Positions 26,851-35,793 of a stretch of 64,000 nucleotides of DNA are shown here, one piece after another. How positions within the stretch are numbered: the stretch's first letter is position 1; each line of letters begins with the position of its first letter. Source of the DNA: Chryseobacterium salivictor (lineage in GTDB: Bacteria > Bacteroidota > Bacteroidia > Flavobacteriales > Weeksellaceae). Location of the stretch: the NCBI RefSeq assembly GCF_004359195.1, contig NZ_CP037954.1, positions 186,001 through 250,000 on the forward strand, given 5' to 3'. The notes under the pieces were generated by a model, which worked only from the letters and a program-made list of their open reading frames with translations, searched no databases and was not told the origin of the DNA. The position numbers and the translations under genes were made by a program.

Positions 26851-26933
26851 TGCCTGCGACTGGACTCGAACCAGCACATCCTTAGGAAACCACCCCCTCA
26901 AGATGGCGTGTCTACCAATTTCACCACGCAGGC
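26851..26933 (-). tRNA. tRNA-Leu (anticodon GAG)
   Basis: An 83-base class II tRNA with a long variable arm. The acceptor stem GCCTGCG pairs with CGCAGGC. The anticodon stem CCATC/GGTGG encloses the loop TTGAGGG, giving anticodon GAG. The T arm contains GGTTCGAGTCC. It sits between two identical tRNA-Lys genes in one transcript. Confidence 0.96.
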
Positions 26934-26972
26934 AAAAAAAATCCGTAAAAACATACGGAGGTTTTTCGCTTG

Positions 26973-27045
26973 TGACCCGGCTGGGATTCGAACCCAGGAC
27001 CCATACATTAAAAGTGTATTGCTCTACCAGCTGAGCTACCGAGTC
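26973..27045 (-). tRNA. tRNA-Lys (anticodon TTT), copy 2
   Basis: Identical to copy 1 over the whole gene and a few flanking bases. It is the first tRNA of the leftward cluster. A small inverted repeat (TCCGTA...TACGGA) lies between it and tRNA-Leu, possibly a processing signal. Confidence 0.97.
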
Positions 27046-27152
27046 GGTCACCTCTAAATCTGAACTGTTGTATTCTCGTTTTAGAGTGGTGCAAAGATAC
27101 TTCTTTTTTTAAATTCTCAAAATTTTTTTGGAACTTTGTACAAAATAAAAAT

Positions 27153-27671
27153 ATGATAATTTCACTCATCGGGTATATGGGCAGCGGCAAATCTCACATT
27201 TCCAAAGTTTTGAGCCAAAAACTTCAATTAAAATTAATTGACTTAGACAAGGAAATATTTTTGAAAAACAGAATGACAATTCCCGAAATCTTCGAAAAAA
27301 GGGGTGAAATCTACTTTAGAAAACAAGAAAGACTTCTTTTAGAAGAAATTTTTGATACCGAAAAAGACTGCATCCTGAGTTTAGGTGGCGGCACTCCCGC
27401 TTATTATAACAATATCGAACTCATTACCCAAAAAAGCGAAAGTGTTTATTTACGAAGTTCAGTAAAAACATTGACGGAACGGCTGTTGAAACAAAAGCAA
27501 AAACGCCCGTTGATTGCAAAAATCCCTGATGAAAATCTCCCAGAATTTATTGCGAAACATCTTTTTGAAAGACAGGTTTTCTACGGCCAGGCAAAATACA
27601 CCGTCGCCACAGATGCTAAAACTCCCGAAGAAATCGGCGATGAAATCATTGCTTTAATTAATCTTCCTTAG
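27153..27671 (+). CDS. aroK: shikimate kinase
   Basis: Phosphorylates shikimate at O3 with ATP in chorismate synthesis. The 172-residue enzyme has the P-loop GYMGSGKSHIS starting near residue 7, the shikimate-binding Asp in LIDLDKEI near 31, Arg in RGEIYFRKQE near 58, the LGGGTPAY loop near 80, and the lid with LLKQKQKRPLI near 113. It ends by overlapping the convergent S4 gene by 14 bases. Confidence 0.95.
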   Translation: MIISLIGYMGSGKSHISKVLSQKLQLKLIDLDKEIFLKNRMTIPEIFEKRGEIYFRKQERLLLEEIFDTEKDCILSLGGGTPAYYNNIELITQKSESVYLRSSVKTLTERLLKQKQKRPLIAKIPDENLPEFIAKHLFERQVFYGQAKYTVATDAKTPEEIGDEIIALINLP

Positions 27672-28098
27672 AGTCGTCATCCACCTCGCTGAAAAACAGG
27701 TCCCAGTCGCTGTTCTCCATGTCAGAATTGCTATCTCCTGCGGTAAAACCGTCGAGTTCCCTTCGGTCTTTTTTGGTTGGTCGGCCTTCTCCTTTGTTCC
27801 GGTAATGTTCCTGATTGAGATTTCGTAATTTCAGAATTTCATACTGTTCTTTTTCCGTGCGGTCTTCGATATGGAGCGGAACCAATTTTGGACCTATTCT
27901 GCTTTTAGGAATCTGTATAATTTTGATTTGGTAGTCGATCTGGTTTTTTCTAATTTTAATCAAATCTCCGTCTTTCACCTCTCTGGATGATTTTACAGTC
28001 TGACCTGCGAGCGAGACTCTGTTCTTTTTAATCTCATCTGTAGCAATACTTCTGGTTTTATAAAAACGAACGCACCATAAAAACTTATCTATTCTCAT
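27658..28098 (-). CDS. S4-domain RNA-binding protein (Hsp15-like)
   Basis: 146 residues. The S4 domain covers residues 1-60 (MRIDKFLWCVRFYKTRSIA, then KKNRVSLAGQTVKSSREVKD). The remainder is charged, with RPTKKDRREL and an acidic tail. Family members bind structured rRNA; Hsp15 recognises stalled 50S subunits. The gene is convergent with aroK and its start lies 45 bp from that of the divergent lipoprotein gene. Confidence 0.9.
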   Translation of the reverse strand: MRIDKFLWCVRFYKTRSIATDEIKKNRVSLAGQTVKSSREVKDGDLIKIRKNQIDYQIKIIQIPKSRIGPKLVPLHIEDRTEKEQYEILKLRNLNQEHYRNKGEGRPTKKDRRELDGFTAGDSNSDMENSDWDLFFSEVDDDSKED

Positions 28099-28157
28099 AT
28101 TTTATTTATACTTTTGCTGAATTAAATAATTTTAGCAATTTAATGATAATATTAAAT

Positions 28158-28865
28158 ATGAAAAAAACATTTTTGTTCCTTGCTCTGGCTTCCATTGCAA
28201 TTACTTCCTGCAGAAAAGATGGTGAGGAAATAGTGCCTGAAGTAAATATCGAAACTCAAAACACCAATGATGACGTTGCTGCAAAGAAGTTTCTGGAAAC
28301 CCATTACCTGGATGCAAAAGGAAATCTTAAAGAATACGTTGACACAGACGTCATCAATGTGAAACTATCAAAATTAAATCCCGTAACTCTGCCTTCAGGT
28401 GTTATTTACATCATGAGACCCAATGCCCAGCCAAATCCTGGAAAGGAAATAGGAAGTTCAGATATTATTACATTAATGAGCAACTCGATGACTTATGTTG
28501 CGACCGATACAGATGGTAACGTAGCATTCACCTCTCCCTACTCTTTTAGAAATACAATTAACGGCTCGGGAATCCCAGAACTGGATCCTGCGTATTTTCA
28601 TGTTAAAGATGACGTTTTGAAAAACGGTAAAACGGAGATTGAAAAACAAAGAAATTTCTATGAAATAGAAGGATTTATAGAGGCGCTTCAGAAGTTCAAA
28701 GCTTATGATCTTCCAAATGAGTCCAATTATAATCTGCAAGGTGTAATTATAGTGCCTTCCCGTGCAGCTTTTGCGCGTGATGCTCATTTTAATTATAATA
28801 ACATTTCGTTTAAAGACAGAAGTTTTATATTTAACTTCCAGGTTTATAAAACAACGCCACGTTAG
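28158..28865 (+). CDS. FKBP-like lipoprotein
   Basis: 235 residues from MKKTFLFLALA; an upstream ATG five codons earlier is less likely because it spoils the signal peptide. The lipobox is AITSC with Cys17-18. The C-terminal ~120 residues look like a degenerate FKBP-type peptidyl-prolyl isomerase domain. In it, a flap region (EGFIEALQKFKAYDLPNES) is followed by VIIVPSRAAFARDAHF and RSFIFNFQVYKTTP, as in the end of that fold. The aromatic active-site pattern is not complete, so isomerase activity is uncertain. It is likely anchored in the outer or inner membrane facing the periplasm. Confidence 0.7.
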   Translation: MKKTFLFLALASIAITSCRKDGEEIVPEVNIETQNTNDDVAAKKFLETHYLDAKGNLKEYVDTDVINVKLSKLNPVTLPSGVIYIMRPNAQPNPGKEIGSSDIITLMSNSMTYVATDTDGNVAFTSPYSFRNTINGSGIPELDPAYFHVKDDVLKNGKTEIEKQRNFYEIEGFIEALQKFKAYDLPNESNYNLQGVIIVPSRAAFARDAHFNYNNISFKDRSFIFNFQVYKTTPR

Positions 28866-28889
28866 AAAAATACATTTATTAAAAAAGAT

Positions 28890-28919
28890 AAAGTTCCTTA
28901 TTCCAAGGAACTTTTTTTT
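28890..28919 (+). terminator. rho-independent terminator of the FKBP-like gene
   Basis: 10-bp perfect stem AAAGTTCCTT / AAGGAACTTT with a 5-base loop and a T-run. It may also serve the convergent recO gene. Confidence 0.88.
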
Positions 28920-28932
28920 ATATCTAAACTTT

Positions 28933-29622
28933 CTATTCGAAAATCTGCCGGACGACTGCTAAGGAATTCGGTGTGTAGAAACCGGTGATGTGAATCCGGC
29001 AGTAGATCATCAGCGCATCCAGAAACGAGCTTCTTTCGTCACGCTTCAGCCTCATCTCATAAGCATCGGTGCTATTTAAAAATCTTTTCCAAAGCGAAGA
29101 AATAGCTTCATCAAAAAAAGGATGAGATATATGATCTTCAAAAATTCCACTTTCCGGATTTAGAAATTTCTGATCGCCATATAACGGTGCAACTCCTGAA
29201 ATAGAAAGATATTTAAAAATAAAAACCAGATACGCGTCGTAATTTTGAGCACTGATTTCTTTTCTTACAGTTTCAATTTCTTTAAACAGCATTATATTTT
29301 TCCCTTCTTCGCGCAAAACCTGATGTAAGAAATCAGCAGTAAAAAACAAAATCGAATTCATGGCAACTTCCTGAAAATCGTAATGATCCGGAGCCAGTTC
29401 TATTTTTGAAATTCGGGATATTCTATTTTCTGCCACAGCTTTAAAAACAGTTATGTTTAATAAATTAAGCGGAAAAAGATAGGGTTTCATTTTATTTTTG
29501 GCTGAATAAATTCCTTTCGCAAAGAAACTCTGAAAACCGTTTTCGCCGGTAAAACAATGCAAGACTGCATCATTATCGCCATATTTTAAATAAGAAAGAA
29601 GAAAACAGTTTTGAGTTTGCAT
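28933..29622 (-). CDS. recO: DNA repair protein RecO
   Basis: 229 residues. Loads RecA at SSB-coated gaps together with RecR. The N-terminal OB-fold (NCFLLSYLKYGDNDAVLHCF, then FFAKGIYSAKNKMKPYLFPL) is followed by an alpha-helical C-terminal part. The zinc Cys cluster of the E. coli type is absent. It overlaps porZ by one base (TAATG), implying translational coupling. This order porZ-recO is widely found in flavobacteria. Confidence 0.92.
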   Translation of the reverse strand: MQTQNCFLLSYLKYGDNDAVLHCFTGENGFQSFFAKGIYSAKNKMKPYLFPLNLLNITVFKAVAENRISRISKIELAPDHYDFQEVAMNSILFFTADFLHQVLREEGKNIMLFKEIETVRKEISAQNYDAYLVFIFKYLSISGVAPLYGDQKFLNPESGIFEDHISHPFFDEAISSLWKRFLNSTDAYEMRLKRDERSSFLDALMIYCRIHITGFYTPNSLAVVRQIFE

Positions 29623-31883
29623 TAATTCACCACCGCAATTTTAGCAGTAGCGGTATCTGTTCCATCTTCATTGGTCATTAAGACAAAATAAATTCCAGAT
29701 GCTACCCGCACACCACGATGATTAGTAAGATTCCACTCATAAGACCCACCGCGCGCGACGGCTTGATGAACCAAATTACCTGCTGCATCAGTGATTCTGA
29801 TATTTGTTTTAGCGGCTAAACCCCGGATACGCACATTCCCTTTGTACTGAGCATAAACAACAGGATTTGGATACACCAAAACATCGCCGAAGTTTTCGGT
29901 AACTTCCAAAACATCGCCTTGGTAGACAACCACTCCATCCAGAGTTACAAAATATACTTTTCCGGTTTTGCTGTCCACTTTAATGTCGGTAACGCTATTG
30001 GTGGGAAGAGGAGAGTTTTCTTTTGTAAAACGATTAATCGTCTTTTCTCCTGTTGAATTTAAATAGAAGACTCCACCCTCGCTAATAGATATCCATTTCT
30101 GATTCCCACTATCTACTTCGATCTGTAAAATACTGCTATCTCGAAACAGCTCTTCACCAACACTATTTTCTTCAATTATTATGGGATTTACACTGGGATC
30201 ATTTTGAATATTTGATACTGCAGAAGAAAGAATCCTCACTCCACTATCAGTCCCAATCCACAAGTCACCTGAACGATCCATCGCTACTGAGATTATACCC
30301 TCGGAGCTTGCTGGTAAACCTGCCGTTTTTCGTACAAAATAAATATCATCATCCAAGACACTTGAGGTCCCTTTATAATTCACTGCAGCCAAAGCAGCAT
30401 CTCTAGGTAGGGGTATCCAAATATAACCATCAGAAATTAAAGGTTTCTGTACCCCTGTGCCCATCTTAAGGGTTTTATAAGAAAATGAATCCGAAGATTT
30501 GTCATAAGCCATCATTCCAGAATTTCCTGCAGTATTTTCAATATCCAAATAGGCAACAGTACCAAAAAGATTATTTTTTTTATCGTATGCAAGACCTAAA
30601 GGTCTACCATGATAAAAATCTTTTCCTGTTGTGTACACTTTCTTTACCTCAAAATCTTTTCGAGAGGGATCATATTTCATTCGATATACACCCTGACTGC
30701 CCGTTGGAATATAATTTGTAAAAAAAACCTCTGTCATATCTGAAGGATTAGCTACTACATCCATCACATTAAATCCTAATGAACTGTTAACAAAAAAGGT
30801 CGGATATATCCATTCTGAACCTGTGAAATAATAAAAACCAAGATTTTTAGCATTTGGAGATGCGTCATTATATCTGTTTGTTCTATTGCCCGTTGAAACA
30901 TAAAGTTTATCGTCCAGTAAGGAAATTTTGTATGATGTATTATCGTAAGGTCCATCAGGTTTCAAAACATCACCGTTCTCATTTAAAATTCCCGAAACTT
31001 TAGTACCTGCATAAATTTTTGAAAAGTAGAAAAATCCTGTATTCAGCTGCTCTGCTGTTGAATATGATTTTATCAGATTGCCGGTAATTCCAAAAACTGA
31101 AACTGCATTTAAATCTGCAACAATAATATTTTGTGCAGTCACGACAACATCCTGAACATTCGAAAAACGCTGCGGTAATGTTGAGAACGTGCTTCCGTCA
31201 CCATATTTCACCATGTTAGTATTTGCATAAGCTAAAATATCTCCTTTAGCAATTTGAGTAAAATCACCACCCGCTGCCGTCTCCCAGGTCGTATAAATTG
31301 GAAAGGTCACATTCATTTCATGCTTTTTCAAGCCGGTAGAGGTGGCAGCGTAAACGATGTTATCTTTAATTACCGCTTCTCTGGATGCCTGATAAGTACC
31401 ACTATTTATAAAAAAGGCGGAGTCTCCAAATTCTTTTTTATCTAATCTGAAAACAGAAACCCCATAACCAACTGAGATTACGGCTAAATTCCCTGTAATA
31501 GAAATATGATTTATTTTTTTATCACCACTATATCCTGTTGCAATGGGAATATCTACCACATACGTAATCCCTTCGGGCGTAATCACATCCAATGATCCGT
31601 TTTTGTAACCTACCAGTCCAAATTTGGTTGCCGGGTTATAATCAAAGGCGGAAATCTTCACCTCATGAAGTCCGTTGGCTTTTGATAATTTGGTTATTTC
31701 ACCAGTCGCCGGAGTGTAGAAAAAGATTCCATTTTCTGTGGCCGCAATGAGTTTTCCGCTGTCTTCCCGAATAGCCAAAACATTATTGTACGAAAATAAA
31801 TCTGACCATTTAGCCGAGGAAATTTTTTGCGCAGAAAAATTCAATGAAAAGAAATAAAGTAAAAGGGGCAGTATTTTTTTCAT
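29622..31883 (-). CDS. porZ: type IX secretion system protein PorZ
   Basis: 753 residues. A signal peptide (MKKILPLLLYFFSLNFSAQK) is followed by two beta-propeller parts with repeated W/Y-rich blades, such as AIREDSGKLIAATENGIFFY, and DLWIGTDSGVRIL near residue 540. The C-terminal ~75 residues form a T9SS-type sorting domain: VLVYPNPV, then NIRITDAAGNLVHQAVARGG, and ASGIYFVLMTNEDG. PorZ is part of the surface attachment complex and binds anionic LPS in P. gingivalis. Adjacent recO supports the call. Confidence 0.9.
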   Translation of the reverse strand: MKKILPLLLYFFSLNFSAQKISSAKWSDLFSYNNVLAIREDSGKLIAATENGIFFYTPATGEITKLSKANGLHEVKISAFDYNPATKFGLVGYKNGSLDVITPEGITYVVDIPIATGYSGDKKINHISITGNLAVISVGYGVSVFRLDKKEFGDSAFFINSGTYQASREAVIKDNIVYAATSTGLKKHEMNVTFPIYTTWETAAGGDFTQIAKGDILAYANTNMVKYGDGSTFSTLPQRFSNVQDVVVTAQNIIVADLNAVSVFGITGNLIKSYSTAEQLNTGFFYFSKIYAGTKVSGILNENGDVLKPDGPYDNTSYKISLLDDKLYVSTGNRTNRYNDASPNAKNLGFYYFTGSEWIYPTFFVNSSLGFNVMDVVANPSDMTEVFFTNYIPTGSQGVYRMKYDPSRKDFEVKKVYTTGKDFYHGRPLGLAYDKKNNLFGTVAYLDIENTAGNSGMMAYDKSSDSFSYKTLKMGTGVQKPLISDGYIWIPLPRDAALAAVNYKGTSSVLDDDIYFVRKTAGLPASSEGIISVAMDRSGDLWIGTDSGVRILSSAVSNIQNDPSVNPIIIEENSVGEELFRDSSILQIEVDSGNQKWISISEGGVFYLNSTGEKTINRFTKENSPLPTNSVTDIKVDSKTGKVYFVTLDGVVVYQGDVLEVTENFGDVLVYPNPVVYAQYKGNVRIRGLAAKTNIRITDAAGNLVHQAVARGGSYEWNLTNHRGVRVASGIYFVLMTNEDGTDTATAKIAVVN

Positions 31884-31887
31884 GGGG

Positions 31888-32838
31888 TTATACTAAAATG
31901 CGGTCATCGATAACTTGGTTGTTCCATGAAACATTTTTCACCTTTTTATTTTTATCGAAATAAAAGGTGATTTTACCTAAAAGCAATCCTGCCCAACCTA
32001 CCTGATTGACCAAAACATTCTTCCCCGATCTGTTCAAAAAAGATTGTGGTTCCGGCAAAAAAGTATGGGTATGGCCTCCTAAAATCAAATCGATCCCATC
32101 TGTATTTGCTGCTAAAATTTTATCTGAAACTTTCTTGGGATCGTCTTTATAATCATATCCGATATGGGATAAGCAAATTACCATATCACATTTTTTTTCC
32201 TTTCTTAAAAAGTCGGCATAATGCTGTGCGGTTTCGATGGGATCCAGAAATTCGGTTTCGCCATAATCTTTCTTGCCCACTAAACCAGCCAGTTGAATTC
32301 CGACTCCGAAAATCCCGACTTTAATTCCGTTTTTATTAAAGATCTTATACTTTTCAGTTTCACCATCGAGAATGGTATTTTTAAAATCATAATTGGAACA
32401 AATAAACGGAAACTTAGCGTTCGGCCTTACCTTTTTAAATCCCTGCAAACCGTTGTCGAAATCGTGATTTCCCATCGTAGAAGCATCGTAACCCATCATC
32501 GACATTAACTTAAATTCAAGTTCGCCCCCAAAAAAATTAAAATAGGGCGTTCCCTGAAAAGTATCACCGGAATCCAGCAAAAGAACATTGCTTTCCTGAC
32601 TTCTTATTTTTTGGATCAAAGCTGCCCGCCGTGCAAAACCGCCTTGGTTTGGATTTTTGGTATAACTGGAATCAAAAGGTTCAATTCTGCTGTGTTGATC
32701 GTTGGTATGAAGAATGGTAAGTTGATTTTCTGAAGCCACATTTAAAGCTGGGAAATTCTCGGCCAACAAAAGATTTGGCGCCAAAGTCATCGCCAATGTG
32801 CCACCACCCAGGGTTTTTAGAAACTGTTTCCTATTCAT
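31888..32838 (-). CDS. 5'-nucleotidase/metallophosphatase, N-terminal catalytic domain protein
   Basis: 316 residues with an N-terminal signal (RKQFLKTLGGGTLAMTLAPN), which is Tat-like in length but lacks a twin Arg. The dimetal sites are clear: ILHTNDQHSRIEP near residue 43, LLDSGDTFQGTPYF near 88, MGNHDFDNGLQGF near 115, ICLSHIGYDY near 213, LILGGHTHTFL near 248. It has no C-terminal nucleotide-binding domain; that domain is encoded by the preceding gene, which overlaps by 8 bases. Together they would make a periplasmic UshA-like 5'-nucleotidase from two chains. Confidence 0.9.
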   Translation of the reverse strand: MNRKQFLKTLGGGTLAMTLAPNLLLAENFPALNVASENQLTILHTNDQHSRIEPFDSSYTKNPNQGGFARRAALIQKIRSQESNVLLLDSGDTFQGTPYFNFFGGELEFKLMSMMGYDASTMGNHDFDNGLQGFKKVRPNAKFPFICSNYDFKNTILDGETEKYKIFNKNGIKVGIFGVGIQLAGLVGKKDYGETEFLDPIETAQHYADFLRKEKKCDMVICLSHIGYDYKDDPKKVSDKILAANTDGIDLILGGHTHTFLPEPQSFLNRSGKNVLVNQVGWAGLLLGKITFYFDKNKKVKNVSWNNQVIDDRILV

Positions 32839-33601
32839 CGGTTTTGTTTTTTTTGTTTTTAAAATTAAGGCGCAGATCTGTCGGAACTTTAATTTCCGGA
32901 TTGGCTATGAATTTTTCCAAAAACAAATCCCGTAATTTTATACCTGTAGGAATCAGTTCGCCTTTTTTAAAATAATCCATGTTATCACCACCCAGCGCTA
33001 AATAATCAGAAGTTGCAATATAATAGGTTTGGCCCGGCTCTACTTCTTTTCCGTTCACCAATTCTTTAACATTCATTCCGTTTTCAGTTTCAATATACAA
33101 ATGAGAAACGGGATTGTTTTTCAGTGTTTTCAGGTAATAATCGAAAAGTCCCTGCAAATCGCTTCCTTTCATTTTCACGATGATCACTTCATTTTCAAAT
33201 GGCATGACTTCATAAATCTGTTTGGTCAGGATATCGCCAGCTCCAATCGTAGTTCGGATACCACCGATATTGATTACCGCAGCGTCCACTCCATTGGTGA
33301 TTCCATTTTTTTTTGCCCACTCATCAGCTCCTTCAAAAGTATAATCTGCCAGAAGATTTCCTAAAGTACTGTTGTCTCCTTCTTTGGTTAAATCCACCGA
33401 AGTATGGGAAATTATTTTATTCATCTTTCCTTCCAGTTCCGCTTTATAAGGCGCTATGGTCTTTGTGAATAAGGCATCTTCCGGTAAATCTGTCGATAGT
33501 GCTATATTTTTCCCGGTCTGCACATTGGCTACATTCAGCGGCGTTCTGCACGAAATAACCGATAAAAGCGACACCCCAAAAATGAGATATTTTGTCTTCA
33601 T
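32831..33601 (-). CDS. 5'-nucleotidase C-terminal domain lipoprotein
   Basis: 256 residues from the ATG of MKTKYLIFG, with lipobox SVISC at about residue 18; a start two codons earlier also exists. The rest is the C-terminal substrate-binding domain of 5'-nucleotidases: GNLLADYTFEGADEWAKKNG near 80, VINIGGIRTTIG near 112, YEVMPFENEVIIVKMKGSDL near 130, and TSDYLALGGDNM near 198. The catalytic half is the next gene. The domain order on the DNA is reversed compared with UshA. Confidence 0.88.
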   Translation of the reverse strand: MKTKYLIFGVSLLSVISCRTPLNVANVQTGKNIALSTDLPEDALFTKTIAPYKAELEGKMNKIISHTSVDLTKEGDNSTLGNLLADYTFEGADEWAKKNGITNGVDAAVINIGGIRTTIGAGDILTKQIYEVMPFENEVIIVKMKGSDLQGLFDYYLKTLKNNPVSHLYIETENGMNVKELVNGKEVEPGQTYYIATSDYLALGGDNMDYFKKGELIPTGIKLRDLFLEKFIANPEIKVPTDLRLNFKNKKNKTDE

Positions 33602-33684
33602 GTTCATAAAATCTATTATTGCAAATATAAAGATATGAATATAAACTAATCCTTTTTTTTAATAAATTCTCGTATTAATTTTCG

Positions 33685-33692
33685 TAATTTTG
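33685..33692 (+). promoter_or_regulatory. predicted -7 promoter box of dapA
   Basis: TAATTTTG matches the Bacteroidota -7 consensus TAnnTTTG, 19 bases before the dapA ATG. A TTTG at the expected -33 place is not seen, so only the -7 part is supported. Confidence 0.55.
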
Positions 33693-33711
33693 AAACATTA
33701 ATTTTATAAAA

Positions 33712-34584
33712 ATGAACAATTTAAAAGGTCTTGGTGTAGCTTTGGTTACGCCTTTTAATGAAGATTTATCTGTAGATTTTGATTCTTTAACCCAATTGGT
33801 AGAATACAATATCACCAACGGAACAAACTATTTGGTTGTTTTAGGAACGACCGCCGAAGCAGCTACCCTTTCTGATGAAGAGAAAAAAGCAGTCATTCAA
33901 CATATTATAAAGGTTAACAATAAACGTCTTCCTTTGGTTTTGGGAATTGGCGGAAATGATACGATGCAGGTGAAAAGACAAATCGAAGAGACCGATTTAT
34001 CAGATTTCGACGCTATACTTTCGGTATCACCTTATTATAACAGACCGAGCCAGGAAGGACTTTATCAGCATTACAAAGTATTGGCAGGAACGGGCAAACA
34101 AATTATCATTTATAATGTACCGTCACGAACCGGACAAAATCTGGAAGCTGCCACCACTTTAAGATTGGCAAAAGATTTCCCGAATTTATTTTTAATTAAA
34201 GAAGCAGCACCAAACATTCTGCAATATTTTGATATTCTGCGTCAAAAACCGGAACATTTCAACCTGGTTTCCGGCGATGACGAATATACACTTCCTGTCA
34301 CTTTAGCTGGTGGACATGGCGTGATTTCGGTGATCGGGCAAGGATATCCGAAAGAATTCTCCACCATGGTTCAACTCGCTTTTGATGGCAAAGTAAAAGA
34401 GGCGTATGAAATCCACAACAAATTAGTCGAAATTACAAGATTGATTTTCGCTGAAGGAAATCCGGCCGGAATTAAAACAATTTTAGCAGAAATGGGAATT
34501 ATTAAAAACCATGTAAGATTGCCTTTAGTAATTGCTACTCCAGGATTACAGGATAAGATAAAAGCAGAAATGGCAAAAATATAA
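33712..34584 (+). CDS. dapA: 4-hydroxy-tetrahydrodipicolinate synthase
   Basis: Condenses pyruvate and aspartate semialdehyde in the lysine/diaminopimelate pathway. 290 residues in a TIM barrel. The Schiff-base Lys is in FLIKEAAPN near residue 163, the Tyr of IIYNVPSRTGQNL near 135, and the pyruvate-binding GTTAEAATLSDEE starts near 44. The motif is GTTAEAATL rather than the common GTTGES, which moderately weakens but does not reject the call. Confidence 0.94.
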   Translation: MNNLKGLGVALVTPFNEDLSVDFDSLTQLVEYNITNGTNYLVVLGTTAEAATLSDEEKKAVIQHIIKVNNKRLPLVLGIGGNDTMQVKRQIEETDLSDFDAILSVSPYYNRPSQEGLYQHYKVLAGTGKQIIIYNVPSRTGQNLEAATTLRLAKDFPNLFLIKEAAPNILQYFDILRQKPEHFNLVSGDDEYTLPVTLAGGHGVISVIGQGYPKEFSTMVQLAFDGKVKEAYEIHNKLVEITRLIFAEGNPAGIKTILAEMGIIKNHVRLPLVIATPGLQDKIKAEMAKI

Positions 34585-34606
34585 CTGCGCGATTTCAGAT
34601 ATAATT

Positions 34607-34639
34607 AAAGGACTCTTTTCCGGAAGAATCCTTTTTTTT
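34607..34639 (+). terminator. rho-independent terminator after dapA
   Basis: Stem AAAGGAcTCTT / AAGAaTCCTTT with one mismatch and a short CCGG-containing loop, followed by a T-run. It may also serve convergent purK. Confidence 0.75.
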
Positions 34640-34677
34640 ATGGATTAAAGATTGGTTTAATTTAAATATTTCAGCTT

Positions 34678-35790
34678 TTAAACAGCAACCACTTTCACCA
34701 AAGATTTAATATGAATTAACTGTTCCAAAAGTTCATCGCGGGAATCCGATAAAACATTGATGTGCCCCATTTTTCGCCCCGGTTTCGTTTCCGTTTTTCC
34801 GTAGAGATGTACGTAGGCATCAGCTAATTTTAATACATTTTCTAAACCTTCGTATTTTACTTTTCCGCTGCAATTTTCTTCACCAACCAAATTGAGCATT
34901 CCTGAAAACCCCAAACTGGAAGTATCTGCCAACGGAAGATTTTTCAAGACGCGGTAAAACTGTTCAAACTGTGAATTGGCATTGCCTTCCTGAGACTGAT
35001 GACCGGAATTATGCAGTCGCGGCGCCGTTTCATTAACCCAAACTTTACCTGATTTATCCAAAAATAATTCGATGGCAAATAAACCATCAGAATCCGCCGC
35101 TTTCATAAATTTTGCAGCAATGACATCGATTTGACTTTGAACATCATCAGAAATCTGCGTCGGAGAAATATTAAAATCCAATAAATTTAATTTCGGGTCA
35201 GCAACCATTTCAGTTACGGGAAAACTTTTGATTTCGCCCCGTTCATTTTTAGCGATAATTAAAGAAAGTTCTTTGTCAATATCCACCAGATTCTCCAAAA
35301 TGGAAGGTTGGTCCCACAAATTATTAAAATCACTTTCATCTTTAATGATCTGAACTCCTTTCCCGTCGTAACCGCCGGTATTTAATTTCTGAACGAAAGG
35401 ATAATCAATAATAATTTCTTCCTCAGCCGATAAAATAATCTGAAAAGCCGGACTTGGAATTTCGTGCTCTTCGTAGAAAAGCTTCTGCAATATTTTCTGC
35501 TGAATCGTCTTAATGATAGCGGAATTAGGAATTACTTTTACACCTTGCTTTTCAAGTTCCTGCAACGCTTCCACATTCACATGTTCGATTTCGATAGACA
35601 CGACGTCTTTGTCTTTTCCAAAATCAATTACTGCCTGCTTTTCATTGAAATCTCCTTTTGTAAAAAAAGAAATATTCGCACAGGAACAGTCTGCATTCGG
35701 ATCGAGGGTGTAAAATTCATCATCGTATTTCAAAGCTTCCTGAATCAACATTCGCCCTAATTGTCCGCCTCCTAAAATTCCTATTTTCAT
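34678..35790 (-). CDS. purK: 5-(carboxyamino)imidazole ribonucleotide synthase
   Basis: ATP-grasp enzyme that carboxylates AIR with bicarbonate in purine synthesis. 370 residues. The N-terminal ILGGGQLGRML starts at residue 4, the ATP-binding loop YPFVQKLNTGGYDGKGVQII is near 128, and the C-terminal catalytic part has VNETAPRLHNSGH near 252. PurE is not visible in the window. The next gene upstream is a DUF1543 protein 3 bp away. Confidence 0.95.
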   Translation of the reverse strand: MKIGILGGGQLGRMLIQEALKYDDEFYTLDPNADCSCANISFFTKGDFNEKQAVIDFGKDKDVVSIEIEHVNVEALQELEKQGVKVIPNSAIIKTIQQKILQKLFYEEHEIPSPAFQIILSAEEEIIIDYPFVQKLNTGGYDGKGVQIIKDESDFNNLWDQPSILENLVDIDKELSLIIAKNERGEIKSFPVTEMVADPKLNLLDFNISPTQISDDVQSQIDVIAAKFMKAADSDGLFAIELFLDKSGKVWVNETAPRLHNSGHQSQEGNANSQFEQFYRVLKNLPLADTSSLGFSGMLNLVGEENCSGKVKYEGLENVLKLADAYVHLYGKTETKPGRKMGHINVLSDSRDELLEQLIHIKSLVKVVAV

Positions 35791-35793
35791 TTT

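Noticed and set aside
26837..27057. Plus-strand frames of 65-69 codons over the tRNA genes
   Set aside because: They are antisense to the tRNAs and only open by chance; the tRNA structures explain the sequence fully.
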